A stretch of 64,000 nucleotides of DNA from Verrucomicrobiaceae bacterium (lineage in GTDB: Bacteria > Verrucomicrobiota > Verrucomicrobiia > Verrucomicrobiales > Verrucomicrobiaceae). Positions 27,106-36,197 of the stretch are shown here, piece by piece. Both the position numbers and the translations under genes were made by a program. The first letter of the stretch is position 1. Each line of letters starts with the position of its first letter. The stretch lies in the NCBI GenBank assembly GCA_027486585.1, contig JAIXOU010000091.1:1-64000 (forward strand), given 5' to 3'. The notes beneath the pieces are model-generated. The model did not search any database, had not been told where the DNA came from, and was given only the letters and a program-made list of their open reading frames with translations.

Positions 27106-28443
27106 ATGAAAATGCACCCCCTCTGCAGTGGCAATCACAGCCAACTCTTCAGCAATCAACAAGGTCGTCGTGACTTCCTCCAGGTCGGGGCCATGGCAGG
27201 ACTGGGCATCACTCTGCCCCAATTGCTGAAGCTTCAGGCCGCAGCCGTCAACATGCCAACGGTGGAGACTTACAAAGCAGTCGCTACCTCCATCATCCAT
27301 ATCTATCTGCCCGGCGGCATGGCCCAGCATGAATCCTGGGACCCCAAGCCATACGCATCCCCAGACTACCGCGGTCCCTTCAGTCCAATCAAAGGTGTGA
27401 CTGGCGAATACGTCGGTGAGAAGTTTGCCCATATCTCCAAGATCCTCGATAAAATCAGCATCATTCGATCCATGACCCATGGTGAGGCTGCGCATGAGCG
27501 AGGCACTCATAACATGCTCACTGGCTACCGCCCCAGCCCAGCCGTGAAGTTTCCCAGCTTCGGCAGCATCATTTCTCATGAGCAAGGTTCACGAAACAAC
27601 TTGCCACCCTATGTCGCCATTCCCAGCGTCTTTGCCCCAGAACAGGGCAGCGGCTACATGAGCAGCGCCTACGGTCCCTTTGCCCTCGGCAGTGATCCCG
27701 CAGATAAAAATTTCACCGTTCGTGATCTCGCTTCACCCAAGGACATCGACGAAAAACGCTTTGACCGTCGTCGCAGCCTTCTGGCCGCGGTGGATGAGCA
27801 TTTCCGCGCCACGGAAAAATCAGACGGACTCAGCGCCATGGACAGCTTTTACCATGCAGCTTACGATCTCATGAGTTCCACCCAAGCTCGTGAAGCCTTT
27901 AATCTGAATGCAGAACCCGCTAAGCTTCGGGACGAATACGGGCGCACCCCAGCGGGTCAGCGCTTTTTGTTAGCACGCCGTCTGGTCGAGGCTGGCACCC
28001 GCATGGTTTCCGTGAACTATGGCAGCTGGGATCATCACTCAAACATCAAAGGTTCCTTTGAAAGTCAGGCCCCACAGTTTGACATGGCCTTTGCCAGACT
28101 CATTCGAGATCTCGATGAACGCGGCATGCTCGACAGCACGCTCGTTCTCGTCAGCTCCGAGTTCGGGCGCACTCCCAAGATCAACTCCACCAATGGCCGC
28201 GATCACTACCCACGTGTCTTTTCCGTAGCCATGGCCGGAGGCGGAGTGAAGAAAGGCTTTGTCTATGGCAAATCAGATGCCCTTGGAGCCGAACCTGATG
28301 AAAACCCCGTTGGCCCAGAGGACCTCGCCCGGACCATGTATCGCCTACTCGGCATCAACGCCTCCAAACGCCTCGTCCTCGAAGGCGTCCGCCCCATCGA
28401 CATCGTCAATGGCGGACGCCTGATCCAGGAATTGATCGCTTAA
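27106..28443 (+). CDS. DUF1501 Tat-exported protein
   Basis: A 445-residue protein. The N-terminus carries a twin-arginine signal: GRRDFLQVGAMAGLGITLPQLL (Arg21-Arg22). The body has the DUF1501 blocks IHIYLPGGMAQHESWDPKP, HISKILDKISIIRSMTHGEAAHERGTHNMLTG, NNLPPYVAIP, MVSVNYGSWDHHSN, STLVLVSSEFGRTPKINSTNGRDHYPRVFSVAMAGGGVKKG and VGPEDLARTMYRLLGI, which resemble the alkaline phosphatase/sulfatase fold. Such genes are very common in Planctomycetes and Verrucomicrobia, usually next to a DUF1549/DUF1553 gene; that partner is absent here. The gene converges on the second giant gene with 10 bases between stops. Confidence 0.92.
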   Translation: MKMHPLCSGNHSQLFSNQQGRRDFLQVGAMAGLGITLPQLLKLQAAAVNMPTVETYKAVATSIIHIYLPGGMAQHESWDPKPYASPDYRGPFSPIKGVTGEYVGEKFAHISKILDKISIIRSMTHGEAAHERGTHNMLTGYRPSPAVKFPSFGSIISHEQGSRNNLPPYVAIPSVFAPEQGSGYMSSAYGPFALGSDPADKNFTVRDLASPKDIDEKRFDRRRSLLAAVDEHFRATEKSDGLSAMDSFYHAAYDLMSSTQAREAFNLNAEPAKLRDEYGRTPAGQRFLLARRLVEAGTRMVSVNYGSWDHHSNIKGSFESQAPQFDMAFARLIRDLDERGMLDSTLVLVSSEFGRTPKINSTNGRDHYPRVFSVAMAGGGVKKGFVYGKSDALGAEPDENPVGPEDLARTMYRLLGINASKRLVLEGVRPIDIVNGGRLIQELIA

Positions 28444-28453
28444 TCGGCGCAGC

Positions 28454-31400
28454 TTATGGCGTGGCATCCGTGGCACGAAGGCGACCCGAAAGGACCTGTG
28501 ATGTGGCGCTACCAGGAGATTGCAGCAGGTTAAAATGACCATAGCCAACACCGCCCCCAGTCACAATGTTTCTAACGACGATTCCCGCGCCTTTCGCGGT
28601 GCGTCGGACGATTTTAACACCTGAGCCAGGGTCCGTGTCTTCAGTGACAACGAAGGATGTCGTTAGAATACCGGTTGAAGCCGCGATCGAAATAGCCGTT
28701 GTCGCTGGATTGGTTCCACTGGCAAAGGTAGGGACTACAAAGGCATTTCGATCCGTCAACCGCACGGCAATGCTTGGATTTTCAGGCTCAGCCTCAACAT
28801 TGGCACCGGAGTATGTCAATTGCACGTCATCGCTTAAAACATCAAGGCCTAGAACATTGATACCTGCTGCCGAAGTTGTGGCATAGCGTGCCCCAGTGGC
28901 ATTCAGATTCAATGGCCCAAACCCATCAATGTAAGTAAACCCTTTGGTTTGAATACGCTTGGTCCACTTCAATGAACCACTCACAGTGCTTTCCAGATAG
29001 CCTGGGGCAATTCCCGCAGAGGTAATGGTCACACCATCACTCCAAAGAGAGCCACCCGTCGCAGCATAAAGACCGTTATACACAGCGACCTGCCCAGTTG
29101 GTCCGACAAAGCCCGTGCTCGTGGTGAAGGACGTACCATCTGCCAGCTTACCCGCCACCGTCAAAGTGCCAAGATCCGCCACCGTGAAGGCCGCATAGCT
29201 GTCACCGAGGGGATAGCTCAGATCACCTGGAACTGCCGCAGGGACTTCCAGAGCCATGGTGTAGTAACCTCTGTAAAGCAGCGCTTTGTTAGTCGCAGAC
29301 CATTGGTTCTTCCATCCGCTAAAGTTTGACGTCGTCGTGCCATCAGTGATTTGACCATTTTCCAGCAGGAGCGACGAAATGTTTAGATCAAACTCAACCG
29401 TAAGCGTTGGCAACCCACGGCGAGGGATCGAGATCGAATTACGATTGTTAAAGTCAGCACCACCTGAAATCCCCACATTAAGCGTCCCACCTTTGAAAGA
29501 TAGAATTGTACTGCCAAGGGTCAGCTTGCCACTGTAGGCCCCGCCAGTTGTAGTCGTCAGGTCGATACGCCCGCCGTCATGGAAAGCCGTATCCAGGGCG
29601 CTGGATTGAATCACTCCAATGTAGGTCCCCACCAAAGCTCCAACCCCAGTGATCGGCCTGACTTCAAGATTGGCTGTGGCACTCAGCAATGCCTTACCCG
29701 ATCCATTGGAGGCGGTAATCGTGACAGGATAAATAACGACCACTGACTTAGCCAAGCTCGGCCGTCCCGTAATTCGACCCGAAAAGGCATCAATTTTGAG
29801 TCCTGCCGGCAATCCTTTCGCTTCAAACTTGTTGGGCGTTATCTCAGCCGGACCATTTACAGGCACCGTGTAATCATACCAATCACCGACCATGCCAATC
29901 GGTAACACCAATGGATCCGTGATCACCGGAGGCCCCGTCGTGACCGAGACTTTCTGCACCGCTGATTCTAACATGCCACCCGGAGCCGAAACCTCACAGG
30001 TATATTCCGTCGTATCGGCGGTTTGCAGACCTTTGATCGTCAGTGTTTTTGTTAAACTGCCAGCCACGGAGGGGGTCACACCGGGCAGTGTATTCACCAT
30101 GTCAACCTCACTGACTCCAATGACTTTTTTCCATTTGTAAGTCAGCCCATTGCCAGCGGCGATGGCCGTCATGGACACAGTGCCATTTTGAGCAATGACA
30201 AAATGCTTGGTTGAAGCTTGGTCAACAACGGCGACTTCAGCGTCTTGCGTGCTAGTTTGACTCCCCGCTGGATTGGTCGTTCTAATCGTGTACTTCCCAG
30301 CATCTGTCAGCTTGATGGAAGGAATTGTGAACGGCACGCTTGTGCCACCTTTGACAGGAGCTTTATTCTTCAGCCACTGATTCACCGGTGGCGACTCAGA
30401 GGCGACGGAAGCAGTCAAAGTAGCTGCGCTATTCATCGCAAAAATAGCATGAGTTGGTGGGGTGGTCACTGTTGCCCCAGCAGTCACTTCATAAAGCTTC
30501 ACCAAATCACTCCGCACCATGCCGGCAAAGTTCGTGATCTCTACCCAGTAATCATTTTCATCCCCAGTCACGGTGGCAGGTATCTTGAAAGTTGGCACAT
30601 TCGTCCCAATAGCAATTGGAGAGGCCAGAGATCCCTTAAACCACTGATACCGCGGACTTGTTCCCGTCACCGTTACCGCAAAGGATGCTGATTTACCTGG
30701 CAGGACCGCCTGGAAAACAGGCTGCTTGGTAATGGTAATCGGAGTCACCACCGTCAACAGAGCACCAGGGGCTACAGCACCAGGGGTTGTGACTAAACCT
30801 GCGGTAACAGAGCCTGCGGTACTTGTCACCGTGCAGGTGTAAGTGCCAGCTTGAGCCGTCGTGACGCCTCTAGAAATCGTGTAGCTAGGGCTTGTCGCCC
30901 CAGGAATGGCCACGTTGTTTCTTTTCCACTGATACGTGATCGACGCCGCGCTCGTGGCCGTGATGGCGAAAGTAATTCCTGTATCTCCCACAACGACCGT
31001 CTGCGGCACCAATGGCGCTGAGGTAATCACAGGCAGCGGTCTGATTATTCCAGTCAAAGTAGTGCTCATGACACTGGTTGAACTATTGTACAAACCACCT
31101 CGGCTAAGACCCTTGGCCTGAATATCAAAAGTCTTATTTCCAGGTAACTTCAGCTTGTCTAACTTCCATCCAGTAGCAGTCCGGGTGCCTTTCCCTAGCA
31201 GCGTAGAGAATGTCGTTGCCGGAGGAATGCGCATCCGGAATTCCGCATTTTCAATTTCTGGAGCCGACCCACTTCGCGTCCACTCAATCAAGGAGCCGTT
31301 ATCGTCAGTAGTAAGAGTGTTTACAGCTGCAATATCCGGTGTTAGCCGCGCGAGATACTCTCTGGAGGCACTGCCTATTGCCGCAAATGGACCACCAAGC

Positions 31401-32572
31401 ACTATTTTCCCGTCATTTTGAAGTGCAATTCCATAAACTGCAGAACTGGCACTTAGAGAAGAATAATCGTCTGCCAAAGTTCCATTATTATTTAGTACCG
31501 CATAACCTATACGATTAGCGCTGTTTACTTGTGAGAACGACCCAGCAATAACAATTTTGCCATCGACTCGGCATTGCATACTGTAAATGCTACCATTGAC
31601 GCTGGCAACAAAGCTACTATCCCAGGTACCATTATTATGTAGCCTGGCAATGCCGCTGAGTCCTGCGGTACCTCCGATAGAATTAAAGTCCCCCGCCACC
31701 AAATATTTACCATCAGCCTGGGCTGCAATCACCTCGCAACCGTTATTCGGGGATGGATTAAACGTATTATCAAGAACTCCAGTGGCAGTGATACGAACCA
31801 AATGCTTTTTATCTGTATCATTGTCATAACTTTCAAAATCCCCGGCCACTATCAATTTTCCATCAGCCTGAGGGAAGACACAGCGGACATCATGATAAAA
31901 GGAATTTGAGAAGTTAGGTATGGTATAGAAGCCAGTCTTTGGTAGAAAACTGGAGACTAAAGCACCTGATGTAGTTAGTCTGGCTATTCCAGCACGCTTA
32001 TCAGTCGTGCCGAGCCCGTTAAACTCTCCATACATATAGGCTTCATTATTTGATAACGAGACAAGAAAAGGTGCCTCTCTATTGAAGAATCTAGTTCCGA
32101 GATCCCAACAGGATAACGGAGCATTATATGCAACGAAATCTCCTAACTCATTAAGCTTCAAAATCTTTGAAACACTGTAAAAAGTGCCATTTTTTTGAGC
32201 ACTGTCGAAGTAACCCGAGAGCGCTACGCTCCCATCTAAAAAACAACTAACCGATCTCACTCCAGTGTATTTAAACAATGAACCCGATAAGTTACTCACT
32301 AGAAGGGCATTACCTGAGAAACTGAAAGACGAGTCAGCGGATCCGTTTTCATTAAAGCGAAACATCGCAGTGGTATCAAAAGACGAGGAATAGCCGTGAC
32401 CAGTAACCAACTTACCATCAGCTTGGAGACCTAAACTGTAAGGCGGATAACTTAATTCCTCATCATAGCTGGGGTCCAACCCCTGTGCTGAGGCATTATT
32501 GATGAAAATCAATAAACAAGCGCTTCCAAAAAAGCATTTCAATAAATGTGGAGAGTCAGTTATTAGTTTCAT
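28454..32572 (-). CDS. Giant secreted delta-60-repeat, Ig-like and He_PIG protein
   Basis: A 1372-residue exported protein. The ATG at 32572 starts a signal peptide (LLKCFFGSACLLIFINNASA). Domains in order: delta-60 repeats (about 35-420) with the pattern LQADGKLVxGxF and RLxxxGxxDxSF; a spacer; four Ig-like domains (about 525-880) with YQWKRN...AGTYTCTV-type cores; a He_PIG domain (about 880-965) containing LPAGLKIDAFSGRITGRPS; and a C-terminal module (about 978-1372) homologous to the end of the 2176-residue protein at 3487-10017. Shared features include GGRIDLT, FVGPTGQV, the LYA strand and a final LSG tail. No anchor motif is visible. It is probably extracellular or surface-associated, with unknown ligand. 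Confidence 0.87.
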   Translation of the reverse strand: MKLITDSPHLLKCFFGSACLLIFINNASAQGLDPSYDEELSYPPYSLGLQADGKLVTGHGYSSSFDTTAMFRFNENGSADSSFSFSGNALLVSNLSGSLFKYTGVRSVSCFLDGSVALSGYFDSAQKNGTFYSVSKILKLNELGDFVAYNAPLSCWDLGTRFFNREAPFLVSLSNNEAYMYGEFNGLGTTDKRAGIARLTTSGALVSSFLPKTGFYTIPNFSNSFYHDVRCVFPQADGKLIVAGDFESYDNDTDKKHLVRITATGVLDNTFNPSPNNGCEVIAAQADGKYLVAGDFNSIGGTAGLSGIARLHNNGTWDSSFVASVNGSIYSMQCRVDGKIVIAGSFSQVNSANRIGYAVLNNNGTLADDYSSLSASSAVYGIALQNDGKIVLGGPFAAIGSASREYLARLTPDIAAVNTLTTDDNGSLIEWTRSGSAPEIENAEFRMRIPPATTFSTLLGKGTRTATGWKLDKLKLPGNKTFDIQAKGLSRGGLYNSSTSVMSTTLTGIIRPLPVITSAPLVPQTVVVGDTGITFAITATSAASITYQWKRNNVAIPGATSPSYTISRGVTTAQAGTYTCTVTSTAGSVTAGLVTTPGAVAPGALLTVVTPITITKQPVFQAVLPGKSASFAVTVTGTSPRYQWFKGSLASPIAIGTNVPTFKIPATVTGDENDYWVEITNFAGMVRSDLVKLYEVTAGATVTTPPTHAIFAMNSAATLTASVASESPPVNQWLKNKAPVKGGTSVPFTIPSIKLTDAGKYTIRTTNPAGSQTSTQDAEVAVVDQASTKHFVIAQNGTVSMTAIAAGNGLTYKWKKVIGVSEVDMVNTLPGVTPSVAGSLTKTLTIKGLQTADTTEYTCEVSAPGGMLESAVQKVSVTTGPPVITDPLVLPIGMVGDWYDYTVPVNGPAEITPNKFEAKGLPAGLKIDAFSGRITGRPSLAKSVVVIYPVTITASNGSGKALLSATANLEVRPITGVGALVGTYIGVIQSSALDTAFHDGGRIDLTTTTGGAYSGKLTLGSTILSFKGGTLNVGISGGADFNNRNSISIPRRGLPTLTVEFDLNISSLLLENGQITDGTTTSNFSGWKNQWSATNKALLYRGYYTMALEVPAAVPGDLSYPLGDSYAAFTVADLGTLTVAGKLADGTSFTTSTGFVGPTGQVAVYNGLYAATGGSLWSDGVTITSAGIAPGYLESTVSGSLKWTKRIQTKGFTYIDGFGPLNLNATGARYATTSAAGINVLGLDVLSDDVQLTYSGANVEAEPENPSIAVRLTDRNAFVVPTFASGTNPATTAISIAASTGILTTSFVVTEDTDPGSGVKIVRRTAKGAGIVVRNIVTGGGVGYGHFNLLQSPGSATSQVLSGRLRATDATP

Positions 32573-32958
32573 TTGAGAAATCACCATTTTAAAAAAGATG
32601 TTACCATTGTGTGTTATCTCACGGCTAAAAAAAGATAAATCTTAAGTGATTACAAAATGAGTCCGTTTTGAGAACATATCTGCCACTCACTTCAAGTTAG
32701 ACAATTGGCATCAATCCCCTAAAATACTAATTATTCAACTTAAGATTAAGCTTATCTAAACAGTCACAAGGGCCCAATTTCAATGTCTGCACGAATGCGC
32801 AATCACATTGAGTCTCTCAAACCTCTCAGACTTTTCATTCTAGCGAACGAGCCTACTTCCAAGCGTTTAGAGGCATCCCTCAGAATCCAGAGTGCAGCTG
32901 CTAAAGGAGGGACATTACAGGAGAATCGCCCAGTTAATGACAATCCCATTTTTTTCCA
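32573..32958. other. AT-rich 386-bp gap without a recognisable gene
   Basis: The gap separates the giant gene (start 32572) from tyrS (stop 32959), both on the minus strand, and presumably holds the giant gene's promoter. ATCTTAAGT (32639-32647) and ACTTAAGAT (32738-32746) are inverted copies about 90 bases apart. No tRNA, terminator or convincing small gene was found; a plus-strand open frame from 32783 runs into tyrS antisense and has no family features. Confidence 0.5.
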
Positions 32959-34131
32959 TCACCCAAGCCTCACGCTGCGCTTCTTATCCAGCTTCAGAAC
33001 GGCACCAGCCCCCCAGGCGGGTTCGGCTTTAGGGTCGGTGAGTTTTTCGCCATTAAGTTGGATGCTACCGCCTTGAATGAGGCGGCGGACATCGCCGCCG
33101 GACAGGGTTTGATCAAAGACGGAGAGGTAGGCATGCTGGACGACACCTAGGACGTCGCGGCGATCACTCACAGTGAAAAGAGGCAGCTCTACATTAGCTA
33201 AGTCACGCTTGCTGAAACGCAGATCCCAATCTTCACGGCAATCCTGGGCGGCAGCTTCACTGTGATAGGTGATGACGCATTTGGCGGCGAGCTGCTTCTT
33301 CGCTTCCATGGGATGCATGCTTGTATCCAGCACCTCGCCTAGCACTAATAGGTAGTACTTAGCCATGAGTTCATCAGGAATGCTCATGAGTTTCCCAAAC
33401 ATCTCTTTTGGCGCATCCGTGAGGCCGACGTAATTCCCAAGAGACTTGGACATTTTTTTCACACCATCCAAACCCTCCAGCAAAGGCAGGGTCATGCAGA
33501 CTTGCGGCTCCATACCTTCCTCTTTTTGCAGGTCACGTCCGACGAGGATGTTAAAGAGCTGATCGCTACCGCCGATCTCCACATCACTGCGCACCACGAC
33601 GCTGTCCCAGCCTTGCATGATGGGATATTGCAACTCGTGCAGACGGACCTCGGTGCCATTGGCCACGCGATTTTTGAAATCCTCACGCTGAAGCATTTGC
33701 TGAAGGGTCACGCGGGCATTGAGCCGAATCACCTCCATGAACGGCATCTCCTTGAACCAAGAGCCATTAAATACGACCTCCGTCTTATCCCGATCCAAAA
33801 CAAGAAAAGCCTGCTCGGTGTAAGTCTTAGCATTGGCCAGCACGTCCTCATAAGTTAGAGCAGGGCGTGTGGTGGAGCGACCACTCGGATCTCCGATCAT
33901 AGCGGTGAAATCACCAATGATGAGCACGATGTGATGACCCAGCTCTTGAAACTGCCTCAGCTTCCGTAAACCAACCGCATGGCCTAGATGGATATCTGGC
34001 GAGGTCGGATCGACGCCCAGCTTGATGCGCAGAGGCTTCCCGCGAGCCAACTTTTCGGTGAGTTCTTTCTCACTGTGAATGGTGACGGTGCCGCGTTTGA
34101 GGATGTCGAGTTGTTCGGGAACGGAAAGCAT
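32959..34131 (-). CDS. tyrS: Tyrosyl-tRNA synthetase
   Basis: A 390-residue class I synthetase that attaches tyrosine to tRNA-Tyr. The HIGH-type motif is HLGH (48-51) in LGVDPTSPDIHLGHAVGL, KMSKS is at about 226-230, and a C-terminal S4-like RNA-binding region contains GGDVRRLIQGGSIQLNGEKL. The DVEIGGSDQLFNILVGRDLQ segment is typical of the TyrZ-type group with KMSKS rather than KFGKT. The ATG at 34131 begins MLSVPEQLDIL, matching the family N-terminus; the 64 extra in-frame codons upstream are non-conserved and overlap the divergent transporter start region. Confidence 0.96.
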   Translation of the reverse strand: MLSVPEQLDILKRGTVTIHSEKELTEKLARGKPLRIKLGVDPTSPDIHLGHAVGLRKLRQFQELGHHIVLIIGDFTAMIGDPSGRSTTRPALTYEDVLANAKTYTEQAFLVLDRDKTEVVFNGSWFKEMPFMEVIRLNARVTLQQMLQREDFKNRVANGTEVRLHELQYPIMQGWDSVVVRSDVEIGGSDQLFNILVGRDLQKEEGMEPQVCMTLPLLEGLDGVKKMSKSLGNYVGLTDAPKEMFGKLMSIPDELMAKYYLLVLGEVLDTSMHPMEAKKQLAAKCVITYHSEAAAQDCREDWDLRFSKRDLANVELPLFTVSDRRDVLGVVQHAYLSVFDQTLSGGDVRRLIQGGSIQLNGEKLTDPKAEPAWGAGAVLKLDKKRSVRLG

Positions 34132-34225
34132 GGGAAATGAAAATGACGGATGACAGACGCACGAATGACGAAAGAATGAGTAAACACAACCCCGCGCCTC
34201 GTTTATTCCTGCCTTTTTCAATTCT

Positions 34226-35530
34226 ATGTCCGACTCTACTCCCACACCTGCCCCAGCCACCACACGACTTTCCTGGTGGCAAAATGAAGACTGGCTGGCC
34301 GTCATCGCGGCAGCACCACTCATCGCAGCCGTGGTTTATGGCTGGAAATTCAAGCTACCAGGCCTCACTTGGACCAGTGCCGCGGACATCAGTAAAGTCT
34401 TTTCCAGTGAAAATCTGCTCGCCATGGGCGGGACCTCAGGCCTGCTCATTTTATTGGCTGGCGTCATCCTCTTCGCCTCCCTCGGCAAACGCGTGATCGC
34501 CTTTTTAGGCGGAGCCTGCGTCGTTTTTGCCTTAGCTTGGCTGGCACAAACGATGGCGGCGAATGCCCAAGTGAAGGCGCTGGGACTGGAGTATGTTGTC
34601 TTTGCCCTAGGCCTGGGATTACTCTGGAGCCACCTGCTTCCCACGCCCGGCTGGCTGATGTCGGCCGTGCGCACTGAGTTTTTCATCAAGATCGGCATCG
34701 TCATTCTAGGCGCCAACATCCTCTTCCCCGAACTTATGAAAGCAGGCTTTCCAGGTCTGATTCAGGCGGCTCTTGTCATCCCCGTCATCTGGCACATCAC
34801 CTTCCGCTTAGCCCGCTGGCTAAAAGTGGACGACGAGTTCGGCGTCATGCTTTCCACCGCTGTTTCGATTTGTGGCGTGTCTGCTGCCATCGCTGCTTGT
34901 GGGGCGATTCAGGGGGATAAAAAGAAGCTTTCTTATGTCACCTCCGTGGTCCTTCTCTGCGCCGTGCCCATGATGATCCTCATGCCCTGGCTGGTCAAAT
35001 GGATGGGCCTGAATGAAGCCGTAGCGGGCGCGTGGCTCGGTGGCACCTTGGATACCAGCGGTTCTGTCTTAGCAGCGACCGAGATGGTGGGCGAGATCGC
35101 CTCAAAAACTGGCGCAGTAGTCAAACTCTCTCAAAATGTGCTTATCGGTGTCGCCGCCTTTTTTATCTCCATCTGGTGGACTCTGCGTGAACGCGACAGC
35201 AATCCAAATGCCCCGCGTCCTAGCGCTGGAATCATCTGGGAGCGCTTCCCGAAGTTTGTTATCGGCTTCATTGCCACCTCACTTGTATTTTCATTCCTAC
35301 TCACACCAGAGACGGTCAAAGCGGTGGAAAAGCCCCTCAAAAGCCTGCGTGAAATTTGGTTCGCCGCCGCCTTTGTCTGCATCGGGCTGGAAACCAGACT
35401 CAGTGACCTTTTCAAACTCGGCGGGGGCCGCCCCGCACTGGCCTTCCTTGGCGGTCAATTTGTGAACATTTTATGGACGCTGCTGCTCGCTTGGCTGCTG
35501 TTTGGAAATATTCTCTTCCCCGCCAAATAA
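34226..35530 (+). CDS. YeiH-family putative sulfate exporter (UPF0324)
   Basis: A 434-residue protein with about eleven hydrophobic segments. The conserved blocks of the YeiH/Cons_hypoth698 family are present: FFIKIGIVILGANILFPE, VMLSTAVSICGVSAAIAACGAIQGDKKKLSYVTSVVLLCAVPMMILMPWL, AGAWLGGTLDTSGSVLAATEMVGE, VKLSQNVLIGVAAFF, and IWFAAAFVCIGLETRL near the end. Some relatives are annotated as sulfate or sulfite exporters; the substrate here is unproven. The SDR gene follows after 4 bases, suggesting an operon. Confidence 0.9.
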   Translation: MSDSTPTPAPATTRLSWWQNEDWLAVIAAAPLIAAVVYGWKFKLPGLTWTSAADISKVFSSENLLAMGGTSGLLILLAGVILFASLGKRVIAFLGGACVVFALAWLAQTMAANAQVKALGLEYVVFALGLGLLWSHLLPTPGWLMSAVRTEFFIKIGIVILGANILFPELMKAGFPGLIQAALVIPVIWHITFRLARWLKVDDEFGVMLSTAVSICGVSAAIAACGAIQGDKKKLSYVTSVVLLCAVPMMILMPWLVKWMGLNEAVAGAWLGGTLDTSGSVLAATEMVGEIASKTGAVVKLSQNVLIGVAAFFISIWWTLRERDSNPNAPRPSAGIIWERFPKFVIGFIATSLVFSFLLTPETVKAVEKPLKSLREIWFAAAFVCIGLETRLSDLFKLGGGRPALAFLGGQFVNILWTLLLAWLLFGNILFPAK

Positions 35531-35534
35531 CGGC

Positions 35535-36197
35535 ATGAAGCCCGTGGCACTCATCACTGGCGGATCGGGCGACCTCGCACAGGCCATTCGCGCCGAACTC
35601 GAAAGCCAGGGCTGGCTTGTCCATGCACCCTCGCGGCAGGAAATGGACGTCACAGATAAAGCCCAAGTGCAGCGTGTCATCGGTGCCTTGGGTCAGCTGG
35701 ATTTACTCATTCACAATGCAGGCATCACTCGCGATTCCCTGGTCCTGAAGATGTCCGAGACCGACTTCAGCGACGTTCTCAACGTGCATCTTAAAGGTGC
35801 CTTTCTCTGCTCCCAGGCAGCTTTGAAAATCATGATCAAACAGCGGCAAGGTCACCTGATCCAGATCGGCTCCTATAGCGCGCTCTGCGGCCCAACAGGC
35901 CAAGCCAACTACGCTGCCGCCAAAGCAGGTCTCATCGCCCTCACGCAGAGTCTAGCCGCTGAATATGGCCCGCGCGGCATCCGCGCCAATGTGATCCTGC
36001 CAGGCTTTCTCGACACGAAGATGACGCGTCATCTCCTCAATGACGAAGCCCAGCACCAGCGCATCCTAAACAGCCACACTCTTGGGGAATTAACCACCCC
36101 ACAAGACACGGCACGCTTCATCGCCTTTCTACACACGCTGCCAGCCATCAGCGGCCAAGTTTTCCAGCTCGACAGCCGGATCTCACGCTGGACGTGA
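35535..36197 (+). CDS. Short-chain dehydrogenase/reductase (FabG-like)
   Basis: A 220-residue SDR. The nucleotide-binding turn is ITGGSGDLAQAIRAEL, followed by the HNAGI motif, the catalytic Ser in QIGSYSALCGPTGQ and YxxxK in NYAAAKAG. The C-terminus VILPGFLDTKM and SGQVFQLDSR matches classical 3-oxoacyl reductase-type SDRs. The TGxxxGIG motif is altered (TGGSGDLA), so coenzyme preference is hard to predict. The ATG at 35535 lies 4 bases after the transporter stop. Its 3' end overlaps the convergent BatA-like gene by 15 bases. Confidence 0.9.
   Translation: MKPVALITGGSGDLAQAIRAELESQGWLVHAPSRQEMDVTDKAQVQRVIGALGQLDLLIHNAGITRDSLVLKMSETDFSDVLNVHLKGAFLCSQAALKIMIKQRQGHLIQIGSYSALCGPTGQANYAAAKAGLIALTQSLAAEYGPRGIRANVILPGFLDTKMTRHLLNDEAQHQRILNSHTLGELTTPQDTARFIAFLHTLPAISGQVFQLDSRISRWT

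Noticed and set aside
27079-27585. A 168-codon minus-strand open frame inside the DUF1501 gene
   Set aside because: Antisense to the conserved Tat signal and DUF1501 domain; no independent support.
32783-33076. A 97-codon plus-strand open frame before tyrS
   Set aside because: Its second half reads antisense to conserved tyrS sequence and its first half has no recognisable features or ribosome-binding site.
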